DNA of 22,883 bases from Bacillota bacterium (GCA_023387635.1 JAEWHU010000243.1:1-22883), one strand, 5' to 3'; shown: positions 1 to 7,441, counted from the first letter of the stretch. Notes: generated from the letters alone by a model not told the origin. Numbers and translations are program-made.

Positions 1-2
1 TT

Positions 3-254
3 TTTATTAGCAGAGGTCGTGGTATGGGGATTGATATGAAAGAAGAACAATTACTTAATTACTACTGCGAAAGAGTGTCACTATATAAAAACAAAAATAT
101 TGATAAAGAAACATTACTAAAAGAAAAATGTGCTTCTACAGTGTTGTGTACATTTTCTTTTTGGGCTCAGCACTTAAAAAATAGTTCCTTTGAACAAGTA
201 GCTATTCAGTACAATGAAATGGTAGATTCATTTCGGAAATTATATGTTCTATAG
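3..254 (+). CDS. C-terminal part of an unidentified protein (5' end outside window)
   Basis: The frame is open from the window edge to the TAG ending at 254, so this is probably the tail of a longer gene. A complete short gene from ATG 36 is the alternative, since a GGGGA lies just before it. The visible residues are mainly helical and polar (MKEEQLLNYYCERVSLYKNK...), with a more hydrophobic helix around CASTVLCTFSFWAQHL. The helix-rich ending is reminiscent of TetR-family C-terminal domains, but no DNA-binding part is visible and I do not claim the family. The next gene begins about 250 nt downstream with its own promoter, so the two are probably not in one operon. Confidence 0.45.
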   Translation, partial: FISRGRGMGIDMKEEQLLNYYCERVSLYKNKNIDKETLLKEKCASTVLCTFSFWAQHLKNSSFEQVAIQYNEMVDSFRKLYVL

Positions 255-283
255 TGTAAAAACAGATAATTATTTTAACTAGA

Positions 284-313
284 CAAATGTGTGCTGGTGC
301 TAAATTCACACAT
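284..313 (+). other. hairpin downstream of the first gene
   Basis: ATGTGTG and CACACAT form a 7-bp stem roughly 30 nt after the stop of the preceding gene. No T-tract follows, so it is at best a weak terminator or a 3'-end stabiliser. Confidence 0.3.
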
Positions 314-326
314 TCACTATGCATAA

Positions 327-354
327 TTGATTTATTTATAGAAAGATGTATAAT
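327..354 (+). promoter_or_regulatory. sigma-A-type promoter for the AraC-methyltransferase gene
   Basis: TTGATT (327-332), a 16-nt spacer and TATAAT (349-354). A start near 361 would give a leader of about 147 nt that contains the hairpin at 429-458. Confidence 0.5.
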
Positions 355-428
355 TAAGTAAATATATATTGAGCAATAATTAATTAGTTACAGCTTCTTA
401 TTATGAACTGTTGTTTATTGGACAGTAA

Positions 429-458
429 CCTTACATTTATTGAACAAGAAATGTAAGG
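429..458 (+). other. leader hairpin, copy 1 of a matched pair
   Basis: CCTTACATTT (429-438) pairs perfectly with AAATGTAAGG (449-458) over 10 bp with a 10-nt loop, followed by TATTCTTTT. It lies in the 5' leader of the AraC-methyltransferase gene, about 50 nt before its start, so it could be an attenuator or an upstream terminator. A very similar 30-nt hairpin lies just after the same gene at 1632-1661. Confidence 0.6.
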
Positions 459-507
459 TATTCTTTTAATATCTCTGCTAAACTGCTAATAGAAAGGAGG
501 GATACGT

Positions 508-1584
508 TTGACTTGGGATGAACGTCTTAACAATGCAATTGACTATATTGAAAAACATTTAGCCAGCGACATTGATTTAGATAAAGTTGCATGTATTATG
601 TATCAAACAAAAGAAAGCTTTTTGCGTACATTTTCTTTCATTACGAACATATCAATTTATGAATATATTCGTAAAAGGCGTATGACATTGGCTGCTATAG
701 AATTGCAAAGCAATTCCAATAAAATTATCGATTTAGCCATGAAGTATGGTTATGAATCGCCTGAATCATTTACTCGCGCTTTTAAAGTAATTCATGGGAT
801 ATCACCATCAGCTGCGCGTAAAAAAGGTGTTAACCTTAGTTTATATCCACGTATCTCTTTCTTAATAACAGTAAAGGGAGATATTGAAATGGATTATCAT
901 ATGAATGTCAACAATGAACAAACAGTTAACCTATCAGGATTTAACTGGGATGTTATCAAATCGCCGGATTTAAAACCAGTAGATAATTGTATTTACTTAG
1001 CTAATAAATGGCAGGAATCAGGTCGAATTAATCTTTTGGATTTGGGAACAGGACTAGGTCGACATGCTGTTTATTTTTCAAAACAAGGGTTTAACGTAAG
1101 CGCAATGGATATATCTGAATATGCGATTGACTACTTAAGAAATTGGGCAATAAAAGAAAACCTTATGATAAATGCAGAAGTTGGAGATATGTTGTGTTTG
1201 CCTTACCCCGACCAATCATTTGACTGCATATTTGCTTACCATGTTATTTCACATACTGATTCGATCGGATTAAAAAAAATAATTTCAGAAATAGAAAGAG
1301 TACTTAAACCAGACGGTGAGGTATATTTGTCATTTTGCTCAAAAGAAAGCACTGAATTTGCTGAGAAAAGATTTCCTATGTTAGATAAAAACACGCTTAT
1401 TAGCCAAGATGAACTTGAAAAGGGCATACCTCATTTTTATGCAGATATGAATGATTTGAAAGAACTTCTAGCCAATTTTCAAGTGGAATTAATAAAACAT
1501 ACAGAATATTATTATGATTTCAATAATAAAAATCGAAGAGAAAAATTCTATTACGTCAATGCTAGTTTAAAGGGAATCCTATAA
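508..1584 (+). CDS. AraC-type HTH fused to SAM-dependent methyltransferase
   Basis: Two-domain protein of 358 aa. Residues ~1-105 form an AraC/XylS double helix-turn-helix: it opens with NNAIDYIEKHLASDIDLDKVA and ends with the typical YGYESPESFTRAFKVIHGISP. Residues ~150-355 form a class I SAM methyltransferase: motif I is LLDLGTGLGRHA (D178, G180-G184), the acidic residue after strand 2 is in SAMDIS, and motifs II/III are GDMLCLPYPDQSFDCIFAYHVISH. The start is TTG, chosen because AGGAGG at 495-500 sits 7 nt upstream and no ATG is better placed. Many bacteria fuse AraC-type HTHs to effector-sensing or enzymatic domains; here the methyltransferase might bind or modify the inducer. The substrate is unknown. 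The gene is monocistronic with its own promoter. Confidence 0.88.
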   Translation: MTWDERLNNAIDYIEKHLASDIDLDKVACIMYQTKESFLRTFSFITNISIYEYIRKRRMTLAAIELQSNSNKIIDLAMKYGYESPESFTRAFKVIHGISPSAARKKGVNLSLYPRISFLITVKGDIEMDYHMNVNNEQTVNLSGFNWDVIKSPDLKPVDNCIYLANKWQESGRINLLDLGTGLGRHAVYFSKQGFNVSAMDISEYAIDYLRNWAIKENLMINAEVGDMLCLPYPDQSFDCIFAYHVISHTDSIGLKKIISEIERVLKPDGEVYLSFCSKESTEFAEKRFPMLDKNTLISQDELEKGIPHFYADMNDLKELLANFQVELIKHTEYYYDFNNKNRREKFYYVNASLKGIL

Positions 1585-1631
1585 GAACATTGTTCATTTG
1601 AATTACTATTTACATATTATGAGACATACAG

Positions 1632-1661
1632 CCTTGCATTATCGTAACAGAAAATGCAAGG
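1632..1661 (+). other. hairpin after the AraC-methyltransferase gene, copy 2 of a matched pair
   Basis: CCTTGCATT (1632-1640) pairs with AATGCAAGG (1653-1661) over 9 bp. It has the same 30-nt length as the hairpin at 429-458, and an A-T pair there is a G-C pair here, so the stem is preserved by compensating change. No clear T-tract follows. It could act as a 3' terminator. Confidence 0.55.
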
Positions 1662-1839
1662 TAATTTGCTGCTTTGTATGTTAGTTTTACAAAATCTCTT
1701 TGAACGTATTTATTTTTAAAGCGACTTCTATAGGATCCAAGATGCTACATTCATAACCACTAAACTATATATTTTGGATAAAATCACATTTTATAGAAAT
1801 AATAAGTACAAATGGAAACATTAAGTAAGGAGACATACG

Positions 1840-3258
1840 ATGCAAAAAACTATTTCTCAAAATGTGAAGGAAAACATAGAGCTGTTTGACCAAATATTAA
1901 GTGTCGGAAAAAATTTTGATGCACTTACTCGAAAAGTTATTATTGGTGAACGAGAGTGTGTTATGTATTTTATTGATGGTTTTGTAAAGGATGAGCTGTT
2001 CCAAAAACTTATGGAGTATTTTAACTCAATTAATAAGGAAGATATGCCATCCCATGCAGAAGACTTTTTAAAATTATATATCCCGTATATTGAGGTTGGA
2101 ATAATGACCGACGTTGAGGCAATAACGACAAGTGTTTTATCCGGTATGGCAGTCATGTTTGTAGATGGATACAACGAATGTATTACAATCGATACGCGAA
2201 CATATCCTGCCAGAAGTGTTGAAGAGCCAGATAAGGATAAGGTGTTAAGAGGCTCCAGGGATGGATTTGTAGAAACAATTGTTTTCAATACAGCATTAAT
2301 CCGCAGAAGAATTCGAAGTCCAAAGTTGATAATGAAAATGATGAATGCTGGTACGACATCTAAGACAGATATCGTTTTATGCTATATGGAAGATAGAGTA
2401 AACAAAGAATTTCTTGATAAGCTTATTAACCGAATTAATAATATTAAGGCTGATTCACTCTCGATGAATCAGGAAAGCTTAACCGAGTTACTATATCCCA
2501 AAAAGTGGTTAAATCCCTTTCCAAAGTTTAAATTCACAGAACGGCCGGATGCAACAGCAGCAACAGTTCTAGAGGGAAGCATTGCAATCCTTGTTGATAA
2601 CTCACCCTCTGCGATACTATTGCCGACCACGATCTTTGATATCGTGGAAGAGGCGGATGAATATTATTTTCCTCCTGTAACAGGGACATATTTAAAGCTG
2701 TCAAAATTACTTGTTAATATTCTTGCAGTTCTATTAACACCTACGTTCTTATTGCTGACTATGAGGCCGGAGTGGGTACCAAGCTGGCTGGAGTTTATTA
2801 AAATTAAGGATGTCGTTAATGTCCCTATCTTCATGCAGTTACTAATCCTGGAATTCGCCATTGACGGGCTACGACTCGCCTCAATTAATACACCTACTAT
2901 GCTCAGTACTCCTTTGAGTGTAGTTGCGGGCTTAATTGTGGGTGATTTTGCAGCCAGCTCCGGATGGTTTAATCCAGAGACTATGCTTTATATGGCCTTT
3001 GTAACGCTTGCTAATTATACACAAGCAAACTTAGAGTTAGGATATGCCCTAAAATTTATGAGAATTATCATAGTTATCCTAACAAGTATCTTTGATATCT
3101 GGGGCTTTATAGCAGGAATTCTCTTTACCGTGATATGTATCTGTTTTAATCGAACAATATCTGGCAAGAGTTATATCTATCCATTGATACCTTTCAATGG
3201 GCAACAGCTTTTAAGAAGAGTTTTACGAGTTAACATACACAATACAACCAAATCATAA
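1840..3258 (+). CDS. GerA-family spore germination protein (SpoVAF-like)
   Basis: Protein of 472 aa. The N-terminal ~270 residues are the cytoplasmic GerA domain, with the family pattern around GRSRDGFVETI-like residues (here LRGSRDGFVETIVFNTALIRRRI). The C-terminal part has about five hydrophobic membrane segments, beginning near LLVNILAVLLTPTFLLL and ending near FIAGILFTVICICF. The stretch IDGLRLASINTPTMLSTPL resembles the SpoVAF branch more than classical GerAA receptor subunits (from memory of the family). It would act in the inner spore membrane. ATG 1840 follows AAGGAG with good spacing. No GerB- or GerC-type partner follows, and a strong terminator at 3300 closes the unit. This fits SpoVAF, which lacks co-encoded B and C subunits, but an orphaned GerAA is also possible. 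Confidence 0.88.
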   Translation: MQKTISQNVKENIELFDQILSVGKNFDALTRKVIIGERECVMYFIDGFVKDELFQKLMEYFNSINKEDMPSHAEDFLKLYIPYIEVGIMTDVEAITTSVLSGMAVMFVDGYNECITIDTRTYPARSVEEPDKDKVLRGSRDGFVETIVFNTALIRRRIRSPKLIMKMMNAGTTSKTDIVLCYMEDRVNKEFLDKLINRINNIKADSLSMNQESLTELLYPKKWLNPFPKFKFTERPDATAATVLEGSIAILVDNSPSAILLPTTIFDIVEEADEYYFPPVTGTYLKLSKLLVNILAVLLTPTFLLLTMRPEWVPSWLEFIKIKDVVNVPIFMQLLILEFAIDGLRLASINTPTMLSTPLSVVAGLIVGDFAASSGWFNPETMLYMAFVTLANYTQANLELGYALKFMRIIIVILTSIFDIWGFIAGILFTVICICFNRTISGKSYIYPLIPFNGQQLLRRVLRVNIHNTTKS

Positions 3259-3299
3259 CAAGGTGACTTGAATTATATGAAGTATGATAAAATTCCATC

Positions 3300-3339
3300 A
3301 AACAATCAAAAAAGTAAATTCTTTTTTGATTGTTTTTTT
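3300..3339 (+). terminator. intrinsic terminator of the GerA-family gene
   Basis: AAACAATCAAAAAAG (3300-3314) and CTTTTTTGATTGTTT (3321-3335) form a perfect 15-bp stem with a 6-nt loop, running into a T7 tract, about 40 nt after the stop codon. Confidence 0.85.
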
Positions 3340-3359
3340 GTAAGATCCGCATTTATATT

Positions 3360-3396
3360 CCAAAATACATCCTTATGATTAAAGGATGTATTTTGG
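3360..3396. other. second long hairpin, possible 3' end of a lost minus-strand gene
   Basis: CCAAAATACATCCTT (3360-3374) pairs perfectly with AAGGATGTATTTTGG (3382-3396). There is no T-tract on either side. It lies about 45 nt beyond the stop of the minus-strand coding-like relic at 3442-3510, the right place for that gene's terminator. Confidence 0.55.
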
Positions 3397-3441
3397 TTGT
3401 GGTGAATAGTCTATAGAAGTAATGGCTACTCTTGAATGACA

Positions 3442-3510
3442 CTATGACATCCCTGCAATACGTTTCTTCTCTTCACCATCAGCTTGTGTAAATAGAGACT
3501 TCCTTAACCA
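3442..3510 (-). pseudogene. possible coding relic on the minus strand
   Basis: The minus strand between two stops reads a short frame of 22 codons containing SLFTQADGEEKKRIAGMS followed by TAG. Codon use and composition look like the C-terminus of a real protein. No longer frame extends upstream because a stop lies directly before it. A perfect 15-bp hairpin follows at 3396-3360. I cannot name a family. It could be a chance frame. Confidence 0.2.
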
Positions 3511-3523
3511 CTATTGGAATTAG

Positions 3524-3552
3524 TTGGCAGCACAAAATGTGTATGTTATAAT
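3524..3552 (+). promoter_or_regulatory. promoter of the PlsC-like gene, with an enclosing dyad
   Basis: TTGGCA (3524-3529), a 17-nt spacer and TATAAT (3547-3552), preceded by TGT (extended -10). A 7-bp inverted repeat, CAGCACA (3528-3534) and TGTGCTG (3558-3564), flanks the -10 box and could be an operator or a DNA/RNA hairpin. Confidence 0.6.
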
Positions 3553-3637
3553 AGAAGTGTGCTGTGGTATATTCAGTAATAATGAAATGTGCCGCAACAA
3601 TGTATTATGATTTACAATAATGTTGGGAGGATTAATT

Positions 3638-4354
3638 TTGGATAATTTAAGTTTCAGCGGTGAAGATGCTTCTAACTATCTAGAGGTGTTTTTACAAAAA
3701 CTAACAGATTCAGGCATTGACATTAATAATAAAGCTGACTTTAAAAAAGGTATATTTAAATTATTTAATATAGAACTATATAATATGCCTGATTTAGATA
3801 GTAAAGATTACATTTTAGCATCTAATCATGTAAGTGATTTTGATGCAATAATATTAGGATTATTACATGACAAAATAAGAATATTATCGAAGAAAGAATG
3901 GGTAGAAAACAAAAAACTTATGTCCTTTGTATTAAATTATTATGATTTAATCGGAGTAAATAGAAACTCATCTGGAGATATGACAAAAGCATTAATAAAT
4001 TTAAATAAATACTTTAAAAATGTAACATCTCCAAAACATGTTCTTATATTTCCGCAAGGGACTATATCGGATATAAATAATAACAGTATTGATAGAATAT
4101 ATAATGGCATATTTAGTTTGTCATATTTGACCCAAACAACGATATTGCCCATATTTTTAGAACAACCGTCAATGACAGATAAAACGCGTATTGTATTTGG
4201 TAAGGAATTATTAATAGATAATAAAGAAGACCATAGAAACGAATGGATAAAGGAATTAAAAATTTTGCAAAAAAAATTAGACCCACCTCCTAGACCCCCA
4301 AAATTATCACATAAACATTTAAACAATAATAAAATTGGAGAACCATTCTTTTAG
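3638..4354 (+). CDS. PlsC-like 1-acylglycerol-3-phosphate acyltransferase family protein
   Basis: Protein of 238 aa with the glycerolipid acyltransferase fold. Motif I is NHVSDFD (catalytic H64 and D69, the HX4D signature) and motif III is FPQGT (138-142), where most family members have FPEGT. Such enzymes move an acyl chain onto lysophosphatidate or related lysolipids at the membrane; the actual acceptor here is unknown. No long membrane segment is obvious. The start is TTG 3638, because GGGAGG at 3625-3630 lies 7 nt before it; the upstream ATG 3620 sits before that site and has none of its own. The tail is proline- and asparagine-rich (PPPRPPKLSHKHLNNNK). The gene has its own promoter. Confidence 0.8.
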   Translation: MDNLSFSGEDASNYLEVFLQKLTDSGIDINNKADFKKGIFKLFNIELYNMPDLDSKDYILASNHVSDFDAIILGLLHDKIRILSKKEWVENKKLMSFVLNYYDLIGVNRNSSGDMTKALINLNKYFKNVTSPKHVLIFPQGTISDINNNSIDRIYNGIFSLSYLTQTTILPIFLEQPSMTDKTRIVFGKELLIDNKEDHRNEWIKELKILQKKLDPPPRPPKLSHKHLNNNKIGEPFF

Positions 4355-4356
4355 TT

Positions 4357-4386
4357 TTAACTATAAATCATAGACTTGTATATAAT
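4357..4386 (+). promoter_or_regulatory. promoter of the HAD-Nudix unit
   Basis: TTAACT (4357-4362), an 18-nt spacer and TATAAT (4381-4386). It starts within a few bases of the stop of the acyltransferase gene. Confidence 0.45.
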
Positions 4387-4406
4387 GAGATTTATTAAAG
4401 AGGAAG

Positions 4407-4437
4407 CTAATCACTTTATTGTGAGAAAGTGAATTAG
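4407..4437 (+). other. hairpin in the HAD gene leader
   Basis: CTAATCACTTT (4407-4417) and AAAGTGAATTAG (4426-4437) pair over 11 bp with one bulged base. It lies in the 5' leader, about 40 nt before the start codon. There is no T-tract. Confidence 0.4.
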
Positions 4438-4474
4438 AAAGGGTTAAGTCGGAATTTTAAAGGAGTAATAGTAT

Positions 4475-5179
4475 ATGGGAAAAGCAATTGTATTTGATTT
4501 ATATGATACTGTTTTGAAAGATATTTCATTTGATTTTAACAAAGGAATCATATACCTTTACAATACATTTTTTTCAGAAGTATGTTCACTTAAGGAAATG
4601 ACAGATTATGCTGAAACATTTCTGCCAATGTTTGATAAACGTAAAATAGACTATTCAGAGGTTTGTCTATGTAAGGATGAGATTCCTTTGTATTTTGAAA
4701 AGTTTGAAGTCCCAAAACCGAGAGATATTGAGAAGATTGATTATGCAGTGATGAACCAGATGCAGAAAGTTACTCTAACTGAAGAAGTTCGTTATACCTT
4801 GGAAGAACTCGATAAACGTGGAATCAATATGTATATTCTATCCAATAGTTTCTTTTCAGAAAATTCAACTAGAAAGCTATTGAATGATTTTGGTATTCTA
4901 CATTATTTTAAAAAAGTATGTTCTAGTGCAGACTATGGTGTAAGAAAACCAGATTCTAGGTTTTATCAGATTGTCATAAATGAGATAATGTCTAGTAATC
5001 CAGAAATGAAAAAAGAGAATATTCTTTATGTTGGGAATGATTATGTAACAGATGTTATGGGGGCAACCTCAAATGGATTAAAAACAGTATGGTATAATAC
5101 AAAGCATTTACCAAATGAAAATGGTATTTCAATTTTTGATATTGATGATTTCAGAGATATATTAGAGTTAATAGAATAA
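4475..5179 (+). CDS. HAD superfamily hydrolase (subfamily IA-like)
   Basis: Protein of 234 aa with all four HAD motifs: motif I FDLYDT with nucleophile D8, motif II around ILSNS, motif III lysine in GVRKPDSRF, and motif IV GNDYVTDVMGA. The residue two after the nucleophile is Tyr (D8-L-Y10-D11) rather than the Asp typical of phosphatases. This FDLYGT-like form is common in the haloacid-dehalogenase-type branch, so a phosphatase role should not be assumed. The helical cap lies between motifs I and II (~20-95). ATG 4475 follows AAAGGAG at good spacing. The Nudix gene follows after 47 nt and is probably co-transcribed. Confidence 0.85.
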   Translation: MGKAIVFDLYDTVLKDISFDFNKGIIYLYNTFFSEVCSLKEMTDYAETFLPMFDKRKIDYSEVCLCKDEIPLYFEKFEVPKPRDIEKIDYAVMNQMQKVTLTEEVRYTLEELDKRGINMYILSNSFFSENSTRKLLNDFGILHYFKKVCSSADYGVRKPDSRFYQIVINEIMSSNPEMKKENILYVGNDYVTDVMGATSNGLKTVWYNTKHLPNENGISIFDIDDFRDILELIE

Positions 5180-5226
5180 CAACTTCAATTTAGTGTAAAT
5201 ACAAAGGGGGAATACATAGAGTCAAT

Positions 5227-5763
5227 ATGAAACTGATTAAGGAAATAACAGATAAAGATATTATACATTCAGAGGGAAGAACTAATGCTATTCCAAGGTA
5301 TACATCAAGAGCAATTTTGTTTAATAACATGAGTCAATTTGCGGTTATGTACTCTCCGAAGTTTAAGTTGTATTCATTGCCTGGAGGAGGAATAGAAGAA
5401 GAGGAAGACAAGGAGGACGCTGTCAAAAGAGAAATCTTAGAAGAGACGGGATATCATTGTGAAATAGTAAATGAGCTCGGTTACGTATATGAAAATCGTG
5501 CATACTGCGATTTCACACAATATTCTTATTATTACATTGCTAGAACTGTTGGTAAACAGAAACAAATTAGTATGGATGAATGTGAACGTGAAAGTGAAAT
5601 GGAGGTTCAATGGCATACCTTAGAGAAAGTAATTCAATTAATAGTAACTCCAGTACACGATACAGTTCAAAGAAAATTTATTCAAGCCAAAGATAAAGCG
5701 GCTTTATATGAATATGTTCAGAGCATTGGTAGTAATAATATTTTGTATTTTATAGAAGGTTAA
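5227..5763 (+). CDS. Nudix hydrolase
   Basis: Protein of 178 aa. The Nudix box is complete at residues ~54-76: G54, then E60, then REILEETGY (R68-Y76), fitting GX5EX7REUXEEXGU. Nudix enzymes cleave nucleoside diphosphates linked to another moiety, using Mg bound by the REXXEE glutamates; the substrate here cannot be read from sequence. The ribosome binding site is odd: AAAGGGGG lies about 17 nt before ATG 5227, longer than usual, and no better start is seen. It follows the HAD gene by 47 nt on the same strand, so the two may act in one nucleotide or sugar-phosphate clean-up step (inference from position only). Confidence 0.87.
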   Translation: MKLIKEITDKDIIHSEGRTNAIPRYTSRAILFNNMSQFAVMYSPKFKLYSLPGGGIEEEEDKEDAVKREILEETGYHCEIVNELGYVYENRAYCDFTQYSYYYIARTVGKQKQISMDECERESEMEVQWHTLEKVIQLIVTPVHDTVQRKFIQAKDKAALYEYVQSIGSNNILYFIEG

Positions 5764-5797
5764 CTTAAAGTTGAGTTCTCTTCCTATTTATTATATG

Positions 5798-5824
5798 GTT
5801 TCTATTATCGATAGAAACTATAAT
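5798..5824 (+). promoter_or_regulatory. perfect dyad abutting a -10 box, probable operator for the XRE-APH gene
   Basis: GTTTCTAT (5798-5805) and ATAGAAAC (5811-5818) form a perfect inverted repeat with a 5-nt gap, directly abutting TATAAT (5819-5824). The dyad covers the -35/-10 spacer region, the usual place for repressor binding. No good -35 is seen. The gene downstream encodes an XRE-type DNA-binding domain, so autoregulation is plausible. Confidence 0.4.
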
Positions 5825-5865
5825 TATATTATCAACGTTGAATATAAAAATCTAAGGAGAGACTT

Positions 5866-7224
5866 ATGCTAGATACAAAAAAAGTTGGAATTAAAATTGC
5901 TGCACTGCGAAAGAGTATTGGATTATCCCAGGAAAAGCTTGCAGAAATGCTTAATATTACCCCTCAAGCAATCAGCAAATGGGAAAACGGCCACACTTTG
6001 CCAGAAACAACATTGTTACCTATATTATCACAAATATTTCGATGTTCTATTGACGATATTATAATGCCTGCTTATTCATTTGATGAGAAAATCGAATCAG
6101 AGAAACCAACACTTTTGGACCAACAAGCAGAATATATAGCTAAATATGTAATACAAAAAATGGATAGTGAAATTGTATCAAAAGATAAAAAAGGTCTAGG
6201 GTTAGACAACGATACAATTATAAGTTCCGTATACAACGCATACCCAAACATAGGATATTGTACAGTTAAGAAAAGTAAACCAGTTAAGAAAGATGGCAAT
6301 TCTATCATAAGTATTACAATATCGGCTTCCCAAAAAGAATTAAAATTAATTGAAAAAACATATGGCAGAAATGATAAAGAACTACATAGATTAAACTTTA
6401 TCAAAGAGTATACCAGAGCTATTCCACGTATATATCATATTGATTTAGAAGAGAAAGTTGTTCTGATGGATGATTTATCAAATGATTATATACAAGGGTT
6501 TGATTTTGATGAAAATAATGAAAATGGTGAAATTATAAGACAGAATTATAATGCCATCTTATCATCTACAGCTAAGTTACACTCTATTTTTTGGGAAAAC
6601 TTTGGGTCTTTTGAAAAAATTGGACTTGATTGGAGATTAGAATCAAAAGAGAATATTCTTTCACATATTAGTTGTATGGAAAAGGATTTCAAAAAGTACA
6701 AAAAAAATGAAGAATTAGGGAAAATCCCTAAAATATGGATGAACTTCGAAAATAATATTGAACCTATAAAACTTGATTATTTTCAAGACGCTATTCAGTA
6801 TTTAAGAGAGGAGTATCCAAAACTTATTGATGCAAGATTTAATTCTGGAAAGAATATTACAATTATTCATGGCGACCTCCACCCGGGTCAAACTTTTATA
6901 TCAAAAACAAAGGATAGAGCAATTAAATTTGTGGGGCTTCAAGCGGTAAGAATGGGATTATGCACAGAGGATTTAGCTATGCTATTGGCTCTTCATATCG
7001 AATCCGATAAAATGTGTGCAAAACCTCTGCTAGATTATTATTATCAATGTCTTTGTGAGCAAGTAAATGATTATACTTATGAGGAATTTATTAATGATTA
7101 CAAAATTTCTATTGCTGAGCATATGTTCTTCACGATTAGGTTAATAAACAATGGAATTTTTGATTTTAATATGAGAGACAATGCAATAAAGGCTTATGAG
7201 ACGTTTGTCATAGAAGATAAATAG
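5866..7224 (+). CDS. XRE-family HTH fused to an APH-like phosphotransferase domain with a degraded active site
   Basis: Protein of 452 aa. Residues ~8-64 are a Cro/C1-type HTH (IAALRKSIGLSQEKLAEMLN, then ITPQAISKWENGHTLP). Residues ~150-450 have the aminoglycoside-phosphotransferase/choline-kinase fold: VVLMDDLS in the hinge region, and the Brenner motif HGDLHPGQ (335-342), with the catalytic Asp D337 present but Gln in place of the usual metal-binding Asn. Where related kinases have IDWQ or IDFE, this protein has VGLQ, so the DFG-type Asp is Gly357. The following GLCTEDLAMLLAL is conserved. This suggests a nucleotide- or ligand-binding sensor rather than an active kinase. ATG 5866 follows AAGGAGAG. 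It is monocistronic, with a dyad at its promoter. Confidence 0.82.
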   Translation: MLDTKKVGIKIAALRKSIGLSQEKLAEMLNITPQAISKWENGHTLPETTLLPILSQIFRCSIDDIIMPAYSFDEKIESEKPTLLDQQAEYIAKYVIQKMDSEIVSKDKKGLGLDNDTIISSVYNAYPNIGYCTVKKSKPVKKDGNSIISITISASQKELKLIEKTYGRNDKELHRLNFIKEYTRAIPRIYHIDLEEKVVLMDDLSNDYIQGFDFDENNENGEIIRQNYNAILSSTAKLHSIFWENFGSFEKIGLDWRLESKENILSHISCMEKDFKKYKKNEELGKIPKIWMNFENNIEPIKLDYFQDAIQYLREEYPKLIDARFNSGKNITIIHGDLHPGQTFISKTKDRAIKFVGLQAVRMGLCTEDLAMLLALHIESDKMCAKPLLDYYYQCLCEQVNDYTYEEFINDYKISIAEHMFFTIRLINNGIFDFNMRDNAIKAYETFVIEDK

Positions 7225-7441
7225 AATAAACATTTCATTTTTACTAGGTTATTATTCTCTAAAAATAAGCATTTGGTGAACTGTAGATAATTTCAAATGA
7301 ACTACTATGTGTACATAAATCAATTTTGAAGTGCTAATGATTATTCTAAAAAGTGAACACTTCCTTATGGAGTAGATGATACGAATTTTTAAAATATTTA
7401 ACTTTTACTGAAATGTTATTTGTTGAATGGAGAGATGTGAA

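Noticed and set aside
255..507. Riboswitch in the leader of the AraC-methyltransferase gene.
   Set aside because: Only one simple hairpin is present; no conserved riboswitch core can be recognised.
1741..1839. CATTTTATA before the GerA-like gene as a sigma-G -10 element.
   Set aside because: No acceptable -35 is found at the right distance, so no forespore promoter is claimed.
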